Positions 17,205 through 26,522 of a stretch of DNA of 64,000 nucleotides are shown here, piece by piece. The stretch's first letter is position 1, and every line of letters starts with the position of its first letter. A program made the translations under genes and the position numbers. The notes under the pieces were generated by a model that was not told the origin of the DNA, made no database searches, and saw only the letters and a program-made list of their open reading frames with translations. The stretch covers positions 1 to 64,000 of the forward strand of contig JAHDGU010000005.1 of NCBI GenBank assembly GCA_020627535.1, in the 5' to 3' direction. Origin of the DNA: Saprospiraceae bacterium (lineage in GTDB: Bacteria > Bacteroidota > Bacteroidia > Chitinophagales > Saprospiraceae).

Positions 17205-20200
17205 ATGGCCTATAGATCGTATAGCAAATTAGACCTACCTAGCATCGACAAGGAGATCCTCCAGTTTTGGGAAGATCAAGATGTCTTTCAGCGCAGTGTG
17301 GAGCAACGTGATGTTGAGAATTCATTCGTCTTTTATGAAGGCCCTCCTTCTGCCAATGGTAAGCCTGGTATTCACCATGTGATGGCACGTACCGTCAAGG
17401 ATCTTTTCTGCAGATATCACAGCATGAAAGGTCAGCGCGTAGAGCGCAAAGGTGGTTGGGACACGCATGGTCTTCCGATCGAGCTGAGTGTAGAGAAAGA
17501 GCTCGGCATCACCAAGGAGGATATTGGCACCAAGATCACTGTCGAGGAATACAATGTGAAGTGCCGCGAGACGGTCATGAGATACAAAGATCTTTGGGAC
17601 TCGCTGACGCGAAAAATGGGCTATTGGGTAGATCTTGAAAATCCGTACATCACCTTTGACAATCACTATATCGAGTCGGTCTGGCACCTGCTGCACAAGC
17701 TCTATGATCAAGACTTGCTCTACAAGGGCTATACGATTCAGCCTTATAGTCCGGCAGCTGGTACTGGCCTCAGTACCCATGAGCTCAATCAGCCGGGCTG
17801 CTACAAAGAGGTCAAAGACACCAGCATCGTCGCACAGTTTGAAGTGACGAAGAATCCAAAGTCACAGTTTCTGTACGACGACGCTTCAGAAGATGAGGTG
17901 TTCATCCTGGCATGGACGACCACCCCATGGACACTTCCGTCCAATACCGCACTGTCCATGGGTCCGAAGATCGACTATGTGATGGTTGACACCTTCAATC
18001 CATACACCAAGCAGAGAGCGAATCTCATTTTGGCAAAAGCCTTGCTCTCCAAGTGGTTCAAAGCGGAGCAATGGGAAGCTGACTTTGATGCATTTGACGG
18101 AAGTCAGAAACTGATTCCCGTGCGCCAGATCGCAGAGTACAAAGGAGCGCAGTTTGAGGGAATCGAATACGTGCAGCTACTGAAGTATGGTATACCCGAA
18201 GATGGAGATGCTTTCAAAGTGCTGCTCGGAGATCATGTCACCACAGAAGATGGTACCGGTATCGTGCATACCGCGCCTAGCTTCGGTGCAGATGATATGC
18301 GCGTCGGTAAGAAGTATGGTATGGGCTCTCTGACCTTAGTGGACAAGACTGGGAAGTTTGTCGATGCGGTCACAGATTTTGCTGGCCGCTACGTCAAAAA
18401 CTATAAGGATGAAGAGGACTATGTATCCGTAGATGTGGATATTTCGGTAAAGCTCAAGCTCGAGAATCGTGCCTTCAATATCCAGAAATATGAGCATAAC
18501 TACCCGCATTGCTGGAGGACAGATAAGCCAGTGCTATACTATCCTTTGGACAGTTGGTTTGTGAAGACTACAGCTCGTAAGGAGCGTCTCATTGAGCTCA
18601 ATAAGACCATCAACTGGAAGCCAGCTCACACGGGGGAGAAACGCTTTGGCAATTGGCTTGAGAATCTCCAAGATTGGAACTTGAGTCGATCCAGATTTTG
18701 GGGAATTCCACTACCGATCTGGCGCACGGCTGATGGTGAAGAAGAACTCTGTATCGGCTCGATTGAGCAGCTCGGAACAGAGATCGCCAAGGCCAATGCA
18801 GCCCTTGGTCTAGACCAGGATGTGCCAGAAGATCTGCACAAGCCATATATAGATCGTGTAGTGCTCGTCAGTCCATCGGGAAAAGAGATGAAGCGCGAGT
18901 CAGATCTCATCGATGTGTGGTTTGATAGCGGAAGTATGCCTTATGCGCAGTGGCATTATCCATTTGAAAATCAAGATAAATTCAAGGCGAATTATCCTGC
19001 GGACTTCATCGCAGAAGGTGTAGATCAGACGCGGGGTTGGTTCTTCACGCTCCATGCCATCGCGACCTTGGCATTTGATCAAGTAGCCTTCAAGAATGTC
19101 GTGAGCAATGGCCTTGTACAAGACAAGCATGGTCGCAAGATGAGCAAGCGTTTGGGCAATGCCGTGGAGCCATTTGAGACATTGGACAAATATGGTGTCG
19201 ATGCCACGAGATGGTACATGATGAGCAATGCTGCTCCATGGGAAAATCTCAAGTTTGATCTCGAGGGTATCGTCGAGGTGCAGCGCAAGTTTCTCGGCAC
19301 TTTGTTCTACACTTATTCCTTTTACTCGCTCTATGCCAATATTGATGAGTTTGTGAATAAAGAGGAGCAGGTGGCTTTCGCCAAAAGGCCTGAAATCGAT
19401 CGATGGATCTTATCAAGTCTGCAGCAACTGGTCAAGAAGGTTGATGACTACTATGCGGACTACGACGTGACGCCGGCTTGCCGAGAGATCCAGTCCTTTG
19501 TCATCGATCAGTTGAGCAACTGGTATGTGAGACTATGTCGAAGAAGATTCTGGAAAGGTGACTACACAGAAGATAAAATCTCCGCCTACCAGACACTCTA
19601 CACATGTCTAGAAACTGTAGCACAGTTAATGGCACCTGTGGCGCCGTTCTTCGGTGATTGGTTGTACAAGAATCTCGTCGAGAGTGATGGCACTGCGAGT
19701 GAGCGATCCGTACATCTCACGGACTACCCCAGTGTCCATGAGGACTGGATCGACGAGAATCTCGAGCGCCGCATGGACAAGGCACAACGCATCTCTTCCT
19801 TGGTCTTGTCCCTGCGCAAGGGAGAAAACATCCGGGTGAGACAACCACTCCGCAAGATCCTTGTGCCCGTACTCGATAAGACATATGAGCAAGACGTAAA
19901 GCTTGTGGAAGATCTCATCAAGAGCGAAGTGAATGTCAAGCAGATCGAGTATGTCGATGACTCCTCTGGTGTGATACAGAAGCAAATCAAGCCCAACTTC
20001 AAAGTACTCGGCAAGCGCCTTGGGGGAGATATGAAGGCTGGAAATCAGCTGATCTCTGCCATGGATCAAGATGCTATCCGTCAATTTGAGCAGTCGGGCA
20101 CTCATGCCTTGCAGATTGAGGATCGCAGCTACGAGCTCACGCTAGATGATGTCCAGATCAGCTCCAAGGATATCCCTGGATGGTCCGTCGCATCTGATGC

Positions 20201-20495
20201 TGAGATTACCGTCGCCCTGGATGTGAGCCTAGATGAGGAACTCAAGCAAGAGGGTCTGGCAAGAGAAATAGTGAATCGGGTACAAAACCTCCGTAAAGAC
20301 CTTGACTTCAATGTCACGGATAAGATTACTGTCAAGATGAGTCGACAAGAGACCGTGGCACAAGCCGTAGCAGCCCATGAAGACTTCATCAAGACAGAGG
20401 TCCTGGCCAGTGAACTGTTGCTAGTTGATGGACTAGATGGCACTAGTGTAGAGCTGGTCGATGATATTGAGGTGAATATGGTCTTGAGCAAGTAG
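17205..20495 (+). CDS. ileS: Isoleucyl-tRNA synthetase
   Basis: 1096 residues, full length for the Bacteroidota enzyme. The class I HIGH equivalent is GIHH at residues 55-58 inside GPPSANGKPGIHHVMART, and KMSKR is at 645-649. RKGGWDTHGLPIELSVEKELG, TIQPYSPAAGTGLSTHELNQPG and the editing-domain WTTTPWTLPSNTAL are all present. It attaches isoleucine to tRNA-Ile in the cytoplasm and hydrolyses mischarged valine. The motifs resemble the eukaryote-like IleRS2 branch common in this phylum, which tends to tolerate mupirocin; that property is inferred. Its stop codon touches the inverted-repeat element that separates it from crcB. Confidence 0.97.
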   Translation: MAYRSYSKLDLPSIDKEILQFWEDQDVFQRSVEQRDVENSFVFYEGPPSANGKPGIHHVMARTVKDLFCRYHSMKGQRVERKGGWDTHGLPIELSVEKELGITKEDIGTKITVEEYNVKCRETVMRYKDLWDSLTRKMGYWVDLENPYITFDNHYIESVWHLLHKLYDQDLLYKGYTIQPYSPAAGTGLSTHELNQPGCYKEVKDTSIVAQFEVTKNPKSQFLYDDASEDEVFILAWTTTPWTLPSNTALSMGPKIDYVMVDTFNPYTKQRANLILAKALLSKWFKAEQWEADFDAFDGSQKLIPVRQIAEYKGAQFEGIEYVQLLKYGIPEDGDAFKVLLGDHVTTEDGTGIVHTAPSFGADDMRVGKKYGMGSLTLVDKTGKFVDAVTDFAGRYVKNYKDEEDYVSVDVDISVKLKLENRAFNIQKYEHNYPHCWRTDKPVLYYPLDSWFVKTTARKERLIELNKTINWKPAHTGEKRFGNWLENLQDWNLSRSRFWGIPLPIWRTADGEEELCIGSIEQLGTEIAKANAALGLDQDVPEDLHKPYIDRVVLVSPSGKEMKRESDLIDVWFDSGSMPYAQWHYPFENQDKFKANYPADFIAEGVDQTRGWFFTLHAIATLAFDQVAFKNVVSNGLVQDKHGRKMSKRLGNAVEPFETLDKYGVDATRWYMMSNAAPWENLKFDLEGIVEVQRKFLGTLFYTYSFYSLYANIDEFVNKEEQVAFAKRPEIDRWILSSLQQLVKKVDDYYADYDVTPACREIQSFVIDQLSNWYVRLCRRRFWKGDYTEDKISAYQTLYTCLETVAQLMAPVAPFFGDWLYKNLVESDGTASERSVHLTDYPSVHEDWIDENLERRMDKAQRISSLVLSLRKGENIRVRQPLRKILVPVLDKTYEQDVKLVEDLIKSEVNVKQIEYVDDSSGVIQKQIKPNFKVLGKRLGGDMKAGNQLISAMDQDAIRQFEQSGTHALQIEDRSYELTLDDVQISSKDIPGWSVASDAEITVALDVSLDEELKQEGLAREIVNRVQNLRKDLDFNVTDKITVKMSRQETVAQAVAAHEDFIKTEVLASELLLVDGLDGTSVELVDDIEVNMVLSK

Positions 20496-20588
20496 CGCTG
20501 GCGCGAGGATGCGTGCAGCAATCAGAGATGGCTTCTTGAGCGACTTCGTGTATATCAATGTTTCTCGTGCACCTTCTGGCGCCGAGCT
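20495..20588. repeat. Intergenic inverted repeat, copy A
   Basis: This fills the gap between the convergent ileS and crcB genes. Its right arm (20560-20588) matches 30216-30244 at 28 of 29 bases, with the core CCTTCTGGCGCCGAGCT. The left arm, around GCTGGCGCGAGGATGCG, is an imperfect reverse complement of the right arm, so the transcript can fold into a long hairpin from either strand. It is one of three related elements in the window and may also act as a bidirectional terminator or RNA stabiliser. Confidence 0.7.
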
Positions 20589-20953
20589 TACTGCCCCAAC
20601 TTCAGACCTAGCCAGATACCTCCGAGACATATGACGACACTCAGAAGCACATATGTCAATGCCAGTACCCACTGACCTTGCTCTATGAGACGAAAATTCT
20701 CTAGGCTGAAAGTCGAAAAAGTCGATAAACCACCACACAGTCCTACCATGGCAAAAAGCACCCACTCTTGATCGAGGGCACTTTTGCGCGAAAGCGCCCA
20801 TAAAAAACCCAAGAGAATGCAGCTCAACAAGTTGGCTGTAAAGGTGTGCCATGGGATTTGCTCAGGACTCATCTTGATCCAGATCGATAGCAAGTAGCGC
20901 AAGATCGATCCGAGTCCACCACCAAGAAATATGAGCAAGATCGATTTGGTCAT
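20588..20953 (-). CDS. crcB: Fluoride channel CrcB/Fluc
   Basis: 121 residues with four membrane helices. GGGLGSILRYLLS at about 11-23, the TFTANLLSC Asn-containing segment near 38, and GLCGGLSTFSTFSLE near 74-88 are the Fluc hallmarks; the Phe and Ser of the last block line the pore. The channel lets fluoride leave the cell. I start at the ATG at 20953, which fits family length; the frame remains open 18 codons upstream. That ATG overlaps the stop of the upstream transferase gene by 4 nt. No fluoride riboswitch was seen. Confidence 0.92.
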   Translation of the reverse strand: MTKSILLIFLGGGLGSILRYLLSIWIKMSPEQIPWHTFTANLLSCILLGFLWALSRKSALDQEWVLFAMVGLCGGLSTFSTFSLENFRLIEQGQWVLALTYVLLSVVICLGGIWLGLKLGQ

Positions 20954-22002
20954 GGCGAAGTGGTTTTGCTGCGACGGGCGAGAAGATGAAGTAGTACGGT
21001 GATACACACACTGATGGCAATCAAGATGTATAGCAGAGATCGAGCACCGAGCTGGTGCAGGACTATGAATACGACTGAGAGTAGAAGACTAACCAAGCTC
21101 AACAGGATTGCCGTCTGACGGTGAGACAATCCGCTCTGCACCAATATGTGGTGAATGTGGTTTTGATCGGGATGTAGAGGTGACTTGCCTTGCAGGATAC
21201 GATAGATGAAGACCCTGAGAGTGTCCAAGAGTGGGAGCAGCAATATCCCAGCAGCCACTGTAGGTACACCATCGATCTTGAGGGGGCTTGCGGCTAGACC
21301 ATGGTTGATCTCGATGAACTCTATGGCTTGGATTGCGCAGATGACGCCTATGAAGAGTGATCCTGTATCTCCCATGAAGATGCGCGCCGGTGTCCAGTTG
21401 AATTTCAAAAACGCGATGATCGCACCGATCAAGGATGCTGACATGATAGCCAGTTCGATCTCCTCCACACGATAAAACCAGTAGCCAAAGGTCCCCAAGA
21501 TGACGATCGAGATACAGCCGAGCAAGCCGTCAATCCCATCGATAAGATTGAAGCTATTGGTAATCACCAATATCGTAAAGGCGCTGAGCGCTAGGCTCAT
21601 TCCATAGGACAAATCCCAGATTCCTAGTATGCCGTAGAGGCTGGTGAGTCTGATACCAGCGAGATGAGCTAGGATCATGGCGGATAAGATCTGTGCCGCA
21701 AGTTTGATCCAAGGAGATACTGGATCAAGATCATCTTTGGCACCGACCAGAAAGAGGATGATCAAGGCGCCCAATATGTACTGGATATCGCCAAAGGCTG
21801 TGTAGGGTGTCCAGATGATGATACTCAAGACTACACCCGCTACGATCGCGATACCACCAAGGGTAGGTATGACCTCAATGTGCGACTTGCGAGCATCAGG
21901 GCGATCAAATAAGCCATATTTCTCAGCAAATCGTATGAGACGTGGGATGATGAGCAGGCTTACGCCAAAAGAAGTCAAGAAGGCCAGCACGAGCTCAGAC
22001 AT
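20950..22002 (-). CDS. Undecaprenyl-phosphate sugar-1-phosphate transferase (WecA/MraY family)
   Basis: 350 residues, about eleven helices. Family signatures include KSHIEVIPTLGGIAI near 39-53, VGAKDDLDPVSPW near 87, NSFNLIDGIDGLLG near 149, FMGDTGSLF near 210 and HPDQNHIHHILV near 280. It moves a sugar-1-phosphate, most likely GlcNAc-1-P, from a UDP-sugar to undecaprenyl phosphate on the inner face of the membrane, the first step of surface polysaccharide assembly. The HIHH loop favours WecA over MraY. The gene faces uppS, which makes the lipid carrier, across a short divergent promoter region. Confidence 0.9.
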   Translation of the reverse strand: MSELVLAFLTSFGVSLLIIPRLIRFAEKYGLFDRPDARKSHIEVIPTLGGIAIVAGVVLSIIIWTPYTAFGDIQYILGALIILFLVGAKDDLDPVSPWIKLAAQILSAMILAHLAGIRLTSLYGILGIWDLSYGMSLALSAFTILVITNSFNLIDGIDGLLGCISIVILGTFGYWFYRVEEIELAIMSASLIGAIIAFLKFNWTPARIFMGDTGSLFIGVICAIQAIEFIEINHGLAASPLKIDGVPTVAAGILLLPLLDTLRVFIYRILQGKSPLHPDQNHIHHILVQSGLSHRQTAILLSLVSLLLSVVFIVLHQLGARSLLYILIAISVCITVLLHLLARRSKTTSP

Positions 22003-22006
22003 GAGA

Positions 22007-22014
22007 CAAAGTTA
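22007..22014 (-). promoter_or_regulatory. -7 box, leaderless type, for the WecA-like gene
   Basis: TAACTTTG on the minus strand ends 4 nt before the ATG at 22002. With a start site about 4-5 nt after the last G, transcription would begin at or one base before the start codon. Confidence 0.5.
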
Positions 22015-22096
22015 AGATCGCTCAATCTCTGCTAATCTTCTCTATCTGCTCCAGCTCTACAGGCATGGCAGACAAGTGGAGCGCAGGCAATTCTTG

Positions 22097-22104
22097 TACT
22101 TTTG
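22097..22104 (+). promoter_or_regulatory. -7 box for uppS that decides its start codon
   Basis: TACTTTTG, an exact TAnnTTTG, ends 5 nt before the GTG at 22110. An ATG in the same frame at 22065 lies upstream of the box and would not be transcribed from it. Confidence 0.45.
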
Positions 22105-22109
22105 CTACT

Positions 22110-22841
22110 GTGAGTGTAGATACCACCAAAGCGGCGATAGACCCAGGCAAGTTACCTCAGCATATTGCTGTCATCATGGATGGTAATGGTCGGTGGGCCA
22201 AGCAAAAGGGGAAGCCGAGAGTCTTTGGCCACAAGAATGGTGTGGAATCTGTCCGCCAGATCACCGAGGCCGCGGCAGAGCTTGGTGTGCCCTATCTGAG
22301 TTTGTATGCCTTCTCCACCGAAAACTGGTCTCGGCCGGCACTTGAGGTCAATGCACTGATGAGTCTGCTCGTCGCGACCATCAAGAAAGAGATAGAAACG
22401 CTCCAGAAGAATAATATCAGGCTTCAAGCGATAGGTGATCTGAGTAGACTTCCGTCAAAAACGCATCAGGCTCTGCTGTCCGCCATAGAGGAGACCAAGG
22501 CCAACACGCGGATGACACTGGTCCTTGCGCTCAACTACAGTGGAAAATGGGATATCACACAAGCCGTCAATAAACTGCGTGGGGCAAGTTCCGAGATTAC
22601 TCAGGATGATCTGGCTGGAGCCTTGAGTACCGCCGGCATGCCAGACCCTGAGTTGATGATTCGTACGAGTGGAGAGGTCCGCATCAGCAATTTTTTCCTT
22701 TGGCAATTGGCCTATGGTGAGTTTTACTTCACCGATGTGCTCTGGCCAGACTTTCGCAAGCAGCACTTCTACCAGGCCATACTCGATTTTCAAACCCGTC
22801 AGCGCAGATTTGGCAAGACTGGGGAACAGCTTACGAGTTAA
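22110..22841 (+). CDS. uppS: Isoprenyl transferase (undecaprenyl diphosphate synthase)
   Basis: 243 residues from the GTG at 22110. The hallmark HIAVIMDGNGRWAKQKGKPR is at about 20-40, FGHKNGVESVR follows, then YLSLYAFSTENWSRP near 75-89, and PDPELMIRTSGEVRISNFFLWQLAYGEFYF near 190. It condenses isopentenyl units onto farnesyl diphosphate to make the C55 lipid carrier used for peptidoglycan and surface sugars. The frame is open to an ATG at 22065, but family alignment and the -7 box at 22097 favour the later GTG. In Bacteroidota uppS usually runs straight into bamA; here a MITE-like insertion separates them. Confidence 0.93.
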   Translation: MSVDTTKAAIDPGKLPQHIAVIMDGNGRWAKQKGKPRVFGHKNGVESVRQITEAAAELGVPYLSLYAFSTENWSRPALEVNALMSLLVATIKKEIETLQKNNIRLQAIGDLSRLPSKTHQALLSAIEETKANTRMTLVLALNYSGKWDITQAVNKLRGASSEITQDDLAGALSTAGMPDPELMIRTSGEVRISNFFLWQLAYGEFYFTDVLWPDFRKQHFYQAILDFQTRQRRFGKTGEQLTS

Positions 22842-22851
22842 GGCTTTTTGA

Positions 22852-23148
22852 AACCCAATTCGTGCATTAGGAATTATTTGAGCATTCTGTCATAGAGATA
22901 AGTCGCTGATATTGAATGTCTTGTGCATATTAGGATGACATTTTTGTTTGTAACATTTTGTTCCGGTTAAGAAGCCATTTCCCCAATCAGAACTCTCCTA
23001 GAAAAGTTGGCTGTGTCAACTCTTCGGGTTTAGCGTATTTCTGCTTCATAATCAGGCACTTACTCTCCTCGCTATGCCTCGTCGACCAAGTACCCGATTC
23101 TATTGCATAAATCCACTATCCTTCGAAGCCTAATGCACGAATTGGGTT
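22852..23148. mobile_element. MITE-like element with 20-bp perfect terminal inverted repeats
   Basis: AACCCAATTCGTGCATTAGG at 22852-22871 recurs as its exact reverse complement at 23129-23148. The 297-bp span has no open frame of note. It starts 10 nt after the uppS stop and ends about 90 nt before bamA. Short, non-coding, with perfect terminal repeats: this is a miniature inverted-repeat element. If the end is set at ACCC, the tips resemble IS982-family ends as I remember them. I could not see a clear target-site duplication. The 90 bases to bamA show nothing else. Confidence 0.65.
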
Positions 23149-23240
23149 AAACCTCGATACCAAGGCAACCATATGCGCAATCTGTTAAAGCCAGTACAGG
23201 CATAACATCTAACTTCGCACTCCGTTTTTCTACAGTGTTC

Positions 23241-25883
23241 ATGCAGAAAACTATGAGAATAATCTTCCTACTGACCTGTCTCGCAATGACAGCCCTGGCT
23301 ACAGCGCAGACCGGTGATACCCTTGCACCTATCGACTATGGCACACCACAGGAGTGGGAGATTGCCGGAGTAGAGGTCATAGGCTCCCAGTTTACTGACG
23401 TACCCACGCTCAAGTCTATATCAGGTCTGAGAGTAGGTAAGATCATCAGGATACCTGGAGCAGTGATTCAGAATGCCATCGAAAATCTCAATCGGCTCAA
23501 GCTCTTCAGTGATATCAGAATCATACAAGACAAGACAGAGGGAGATCTCATCTGGCTGACGATCCAAGTCCAGGAAAAGCCTACTCTTTCGAAGCACAGC
23601 TTTGCAGGAGTCAGGAAGGCCAGCCACGAAGATCTCAACGAAGAAGTGAGTCCTTTCTTGATCAAGGGAAGCCTGGTCACAGAGCATATGAAGGACAATA
23701 GCCGCATGGCACTGCAGTCCTTTTATCGTGAGAAAGGATTCTATGACGCCAAGATCAAGATCACTGAGGTACCAGATCCTAGACGTGTCAATGCTGTGTC
23801 ACTGAATTTTGATATTGACAAGGGCGATAAGGTCAAGATCCGCGATATCACTTTCAAGGGCAATGAGAATGTGAGGTCTAAGAAACTTCGCAAGGTGATG
23901 GAAAATACCAAAGAGAAGAGACGCCTTTTTGCCAAATCAAAATTTGACAATGAGGATCTCAGGGCTGACAAGAAAAGCATCGCAGCTTTCTACAACACTC
24001 TAGGATATCGAGATGCTAAGATCGTGCGTGACTCTGTGTGGAGAGGAGAAGATGGGCACTGGCAACTGCAGCTCGATGTAGATGAAGGCAGCCAGTACTT
24101 CATCGGTGATATTGGGTGGAAAGGAAATTCACTATACTCTGACGAGCAGCTCAATAGAGTCCTCGGTCTCAAAAAAGGTGATATCTACAATAGTGAGCTC
24201 ATTCAGACTCGCTTGAGCTTTAGTCTTGACGGGCGAGATGTCTCTAGTCTCTATCTTGACGATGGATACCTGTTTTTCTCGGCAGAGCCAGTAGAAGTAT
24301 CTATCTACAATGATACCATCGACCTCGAGATGCGCATGTACGAAGGACCTCAAGCGACCATTGATCGCGTAGTCATCAATGGCAACGACAGGACCCATGA
24401 CCATGTGATCAGACGAGAGCTCAGGACTAGGCCAGGTGAGAAGTTTTCTAGATCCGATATCATCAGATCTCAAAGAGAAATTATCAATCTTGGATATTTC
24501 AATCCAGAGACCATACAGATCGGCACTCCTGTCAATCAGCAGCGAGGTACTGTAGACATCGTCTACAATGTTGAAGAGACTCCTTCAGATCAGCTGGAGT
24601 TATCAGCAGGTTTTGGAGGTCTTGGTGGTGTGGTCGGTACACTAGGTGTAAGTTTCAACAATTTCTCACTGAGAAATGCTTTTGAGAAAGGCGCCTGGAA
24701 TCCGGTACCACAGGGAGATGGTCAGCGACTGAGTGTCAGAGCTCAGACCAATGGGCAATTCTTCCAGTCATACAACTTCTCCTTTACAGAGCCGTGGCTT
24801 GGAGGTAAGAAGAGAAATTCTCTGAGTGTCGGTGCAGTGTATACCAATATCGATAGAAGTTTTGGTAGTGCTTCGACGCCACGCCAGCTGAGCATCACCA
24901 AGTTCTTCGCAGGTCTCGGTACTCAGCTCAAGTGGCCTGATGACTTTTTCTCTAGCTCTACGACAATCAATATCGAGACGATTAATCTCAATGGCTTTCA
25001 AGGATTTACCACTATTGTAAATGGTGTACCTGAGGTGGTCGAGCGTGGGAAATTTCGGAATTTCAGTATCAATCAGATCTTCTCACGTAGCTCTATCAGT
25101 GAGCCGCTCTTCCCCAGGTCTGGATCGAGATTCTCTGTCAATCTGCAGTTCACTCCACCATACTCATGGTTCCGATCTGATAACTTTTGGGTCCTTCCAG
25201 ATGAAGAGCGCCAGCAGAGGATTGATGATCGCAACGATATCTTGATGGTCAGAGGATTTGATAAAATGACAGAAGCTCAAGAGCAGTCTTTCATCAATGC
25301 AGAAGAGAATTCTCGTCGATTTGCATTCCTTGAGTACCACAAGTGGCGTATCGATGCAGAGTGGTACTTCAATCTCTTTGGTAAATTTGTCCTGAGATCA
25401 GCAGCCAAGATCGGACTTCTAGGTACATACAGTAATAATGTAGGTTTCAGTCCTTTTGAGCGATTTGAGCTTGGTGGTGATGGATTGAGTAATCAAAACT
25501 TCGCCATCACTGGGCGCGATATCATAGCACTGAGAGGTTATGAGAGAGAGGATCTAGAAGCAAATACCGACAACAATGGTGGCGCGACAGTCTTCAATAA
25601 GTACACACTCGAGTTGCGATATCCGATCTCGCTCAATCCGAGTTCCACCATTTACGGCATGGCATTTTTGGAAGGTGGAAATTCCTTCCTCAATCCAGCA
25701 GACTACAATCCTTTTGAGCTGCGCAGAGTAGCAGGAGGTGGTCTCAGGGTCTTCTTACCGATGTTTGGTCTGCTAGGATTTGACTACGGCTGGGGATTTG
25801 ATAAGCCAGATGTCATCAGTGGTATCGATACGAGTCGAGGATTTGGGAAGTTTAGTATCATCTTAGGTTTCGAGCCGGACTAG
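23241..25883 (+). CDS. bamA: Outer membrane protein assembly factor BamA
   Basis: About 880 residues. Signal peptide MRIIFLLTCLAMTALATAQ, then five POTRA domains (about 35-430) with the repeated pattern of a strand-helix-helix ending in V-x-[IV]-x-[VI]-x-E-x-P, such as LIWLTIQVQEKP and VDIVYNVEETPS. The rest (about 440-880) is the Omp85 barrel, with LRGYERED near residue 770 as the lid-lock VRGY/F motif. It inserts barrel proteins such as the DUF5916 proteins here into the outer membrane. Starts at ATG 23241 or 23253 are both possible. Position behind uppS is the usual Bacteroidota order. Confidence 0.95.
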   Translation: MQKTMRIIFLLTCLAMTALATAQTGDTLAPIDYGTPQEWEIAGVEVIGSQFTDVPTLKSISGLRVGKIIRIPGAVIQNAIENLNRLKLFSDIRIIQDKTEGDLIWLTIQVQEKPTLSKHSFAGVRKASHEDLNEEVSPFLIKGSLVTEHMKDNSRMALQSFYREKGFYDAKIKITEVPDPRRVNAVSLNFDIDKGDKVKIRDITFKGNENVRSKKLRKVMENTKEKRRLFAKSKFDNEDLRADKKSIAAFYNTLGYRDAKIVRDSVWRGEDGHWQLQLDVDEGSQYFIGDIGWKGNSLYSDEQLNRVLGLKKGDIYNSELIQTRLSFSLDGRDVSSLYLDDGYLFFSAEPVEVSIYNDTIDLEMRMYEGPQATIDRVVINGNDRTHDHVIRRELRTRPGEKFSRSDIIRSQREIINLGYFNPETIQIGTPVNQQRGTVDIVYNVEETPSDQLELSAGFGGLGGVVGTLGVSFNNFSLRNAFEKGAWNPVPQGDGQRLSVRAQTNGQFFQSYNFSFTEPWLGGKKRNSLSVGAVYTNIDRSFGSASTPRQLSITKFFAGLGTQLKWPDDFFSSSTTINIETINLNGFQGFTTIVNGVPEVVERGKFRNFSINQIFSRSSISEPLFPRSGSRFSVNLQFTPPYSWFRSDNFWVLPDEERQQRIDDRNDILMVRGFDKMTEAQEQSFINAEENSRRFAFLEYHKWRIDAEWYFNLFGKFVLRSAAKIGLLGTYSNNVGFSPFERFELGGDGLSNQNFAITGRDIIALRGYEREDLEANTDNNGGATVFNKYTLELRYPISLNPSSTIYGMAFLEGGNSFLNPADYNPFELRRVAGGGLRVFLPMFGLLGFDYGWGFDKPDVISGIDTSRGFGKFSIILGFEPD

Positions 25884-25886
25884 AAA

Positions 25887-26522
25887 TCAGTCCTTGATAT
25901 TTGGATCCACTCTTCGCTTCTTGAGTTTTTCCTTCAAGTCAGAGTCTTCTGGTAAATCTATGATTCCGACGATTTTATCTAGCTCCTTGTCTCTGTCTAG
26001 CACAATATGATAATACCTCAGCGTCTCAGGATCATCAGGGAGATTGACGTCTTTGGTATGGATGAATCCTAAGTGCTCTAGCACTTTTTGTGAGCCGATA
26101 TTGCTCTTTGTAGTGATCGCGGAGAGCTCTCTAAATTTCCAAGTGGTCCGAGCGAGTTGAGCGATTTTGGCGGCAGCCTCCTTGGCATAACCCTGACCCC
26201 AATACTCGCCGAGCAAAGCAAAACCTAGATCAGGCACGTCCAATCCTGGACGACAGTAGATGCCACACACACCAATCTTCTCGCCTGTCTCTTCCAAGAG
26301 AACTACATTGTTGGAGACACCGATCTCCTCTAGCTGCGGAAATACCTTGGTCCTGATATACTCTTCCGCCTCTGCTACGGTGTGCACATTGCGGTCACCG
26401 ATATTCTCGAGCCAGCCGGGAGAATTGAGCAACTCGAGCTGAAACTCAGCGTCCTCCAGTGTCTGGCGCCTGATGATGAGTCGATCCGTGCGCCAAGGTC
26501 CTTCATAGCTATCACCACTCAT
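25887..26522 (-). CDS. GNAT family N-acetyltransferase (RimJ/RimL type)
   Basis: 211 residues from the ATG at 26522. WRTDRLIIRRQTLEDAEFQLEL is the usual RimJ-like beginning; the acetyl-CoA loop is LGEYWGQGYAKEA near 108-120; and SNIGSQKVLEHLGF near 147-160 is the conserved last helix. It acetylates an amine on a protein or small molecule in the cytoplasm. The frame continues upstream, but this start overlaps the preceding gene by only 11 nt and matches the family. A lysine-rich tail of about 35 residues (EKLKKRRVDPNIKD) extends beyond the domain. Confidence 0.85.
   Translation of the reverse strand: MSGDSYEGPWRTDRLIIRRQTLEDAEFQLELLNSPGWLENIGDRNVHTVAEAEEYIRTKVFPQLEEIGVSNNVVLLEETGEKIGVCGIYCRPGLDVPDLGFALLGEYWGQGYAKEAAAKIAQLARTTWKFRELSAITTKSNIGSQKVLEHLGFIHTKDVNLPDDPETLRYYHIVLDRDKELDKIVGIIDLPEDSDLKEKLKKRRVDPNIKD

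Noticed and set aside
19626-20105. 159-codon open frame on the minus strand
   Set aside because: Lies wholly inside ileS and has no independent support.
20495-20588. Fluoride riboswitch for crcB
   Set aside because: The gene reads leftward from 20953 and is coupled to the transferase gene upstream; the structured sequence here lies behind its stop codon and belongs to a repeat family.
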